Shown piece after piece: positions 5,143-5,534 of a stretch of DNA of 5,534 nt; within the stretch, counting starts at the first letter, position 1; each line of letters begins with the position of its first letter. Below the pieces are notes generated by a model. It saw only the letters and a program-made list of their open reading frames with translations. It did no database searches and had not been told where the DNA came from. The position numbers and the translations under genes were made by a program. Source of the DNA: JBMNQI01 sp050944055 (lineage in GTDB: Bacteria; Bacillota; Clostridia; Oscillospirales; Oscillospiraceae); NCBI GenBank assembly GCA_050944055.1, contig JBMNQI010000093.1, positions 1 to 5,534 of the forward strand. Direction: 5' to 3'.

Positions 5143-5534
5143 TTAATAGCCCCTAATGATGCTGCCCAAGGAAGCCCCGATAATCCCTCCGGCGACGATC
5201 CAGAATATCAGCAAGATTGCGCATAAAATTAGCGCGGCTCTCGCAAAATTCTTTTTGTTCAGATTGGCCGAAGAACCGAAACCCCACACAAACAGCAGGA
5301 TGATGTTGAGGATGGGCACGCACATCAAAAGAAACATCCCTATGTACTGTCCAACGCGCAATGGCTCATCTCCCAGCTGCCCGGAATAGGCTGTGGATTG
5401 CGGCGGCGCATAGGCCTGCTGGTAAGACGGTGCTGTCTGCACCGGGGGCGTGTTGATCGAGGGCGGCGGGGCAGGGCGCACTGGAGCAGTTTTTTCCGAC
5501 GCTGTATTGTCAGGTTGCACAGGCTCAGTTTTAG
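5143..5534 (-). CDS. Membrane protein with Pro/Gln linker and two C-terminal helices (5' partial)
   Basis: The last 129 residues of a protein whose N-terminus lies beyond the window. Visible residues 1-55 are a low-complexity linker rich in Pro, Ala, Gln, Ser and Thr. Then comes EPLRVGQYIGMFLLMCVPIL, the start of a first membrane helix (about 62-83), a short loop SSANLNKKNFARA, and a second helix (about 97-120) ending with GSIIRGY and a TAA at 5143-5145. This tail is one I associate with clostridial proteins annotated as zinc-ribbon domain-containing, in which an N-terminal ribbon and a long linker precede two helices. The ribbon itself cannot be checked here. A GTG at 5518-5520 could serve as a start, but it sits inside the linker without a ribosome binding site and the frame stays open to the window edge, so I treat it as internal. 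The function is unknown. Confidence 0.87.
   Translation of the reverse strand, partial: KTEPVQPDNTASEKTAPVRPAPPPSINTPPVQTAPSYQQAYAPPQSTAYSGQLGDEPLRVGQYIGMFLLMCVPILNIILLFVWGFGSSANLNKKNFARAALILCAILLIFWIVAGGIIGASLGSIIRGY

Overview
The window reads as a single minus-strand gene cluster (transcription runs from high to low coordinates) from a low-to-mid GC Gram-positive anaerobe, most likely a Clostridia lineage such as Oscillospiraceae or a relative. The reasons are strong AAGGAGG-type ribosome binding sites 4-10 nt before almost every start, short gaps between genes, a lipoprotein with a Gram-positive type signal, and several proteins of the zinc-ribbon plus membrane-anchor kind that are abundant in Clostridia. 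No plus-strand gene is supported, and there is no RNA gene, CRISPR array, insertion sequence or phage gene.

Layout in order of transcription: (1) 5534-5143, C-terminal part of a membrane protein with a Pro/Gln/Ala-rich linker and two membrane helices, its start outside the window; (2) 5113-4862, a small lipoprotein cut short by an in-frame TAA, with the rest of its reading frame (66 codons) still intact at 4861-4661; (3) 4615-3851, a signal-anchored protein with a repetitive Pro/Glu linker and a conserved-looking beta-rich C-terminal domain; (4) 3838-1394, an 814-residue protein with an N-terminal zinc ribbon, one membrane anchor and a large extracytoplasmic part; (5) 1200-817, a 127-residue membrane protein with about four helices; (6) 803-276, a 175-residue protein with two membrane helices flanking a DUF3592-like domain; (7) 252-1, the N-terminus of a protein with two zinc ribbons and a Pro/Ala/Ser linker, running off the window.

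Spacing is 12-30 nt at most junctions, so the genes are probably cotranscribed. The exceptions are the 193-bp gap at 1201-1393 and the 45 nt after the broken lipoprotein. No confident promoter or minus-strand terminator is visible, so the operon promoter probably lies beyond position 5534.

Taken together this is a cell-envelope cluster: every protein has a membrane helix or lipid anchor, except the product truncated at 1-252, whose anchor would lie outside the window. Zinc ribbons would sit in the cytoplasm and the larger domains outside the membrane, the same general layout as TcaA/YvbJ-type proteins of Firmicutes. The joint function is not known and cannot be read from the sequence. The two most notable points are the nonsense codon that splits the lipoprotein and the 814-residue protein, whose extracytoplasmic part carries two hydrophobic glycine-containing segments that look like a membrane-inserting hairpin.
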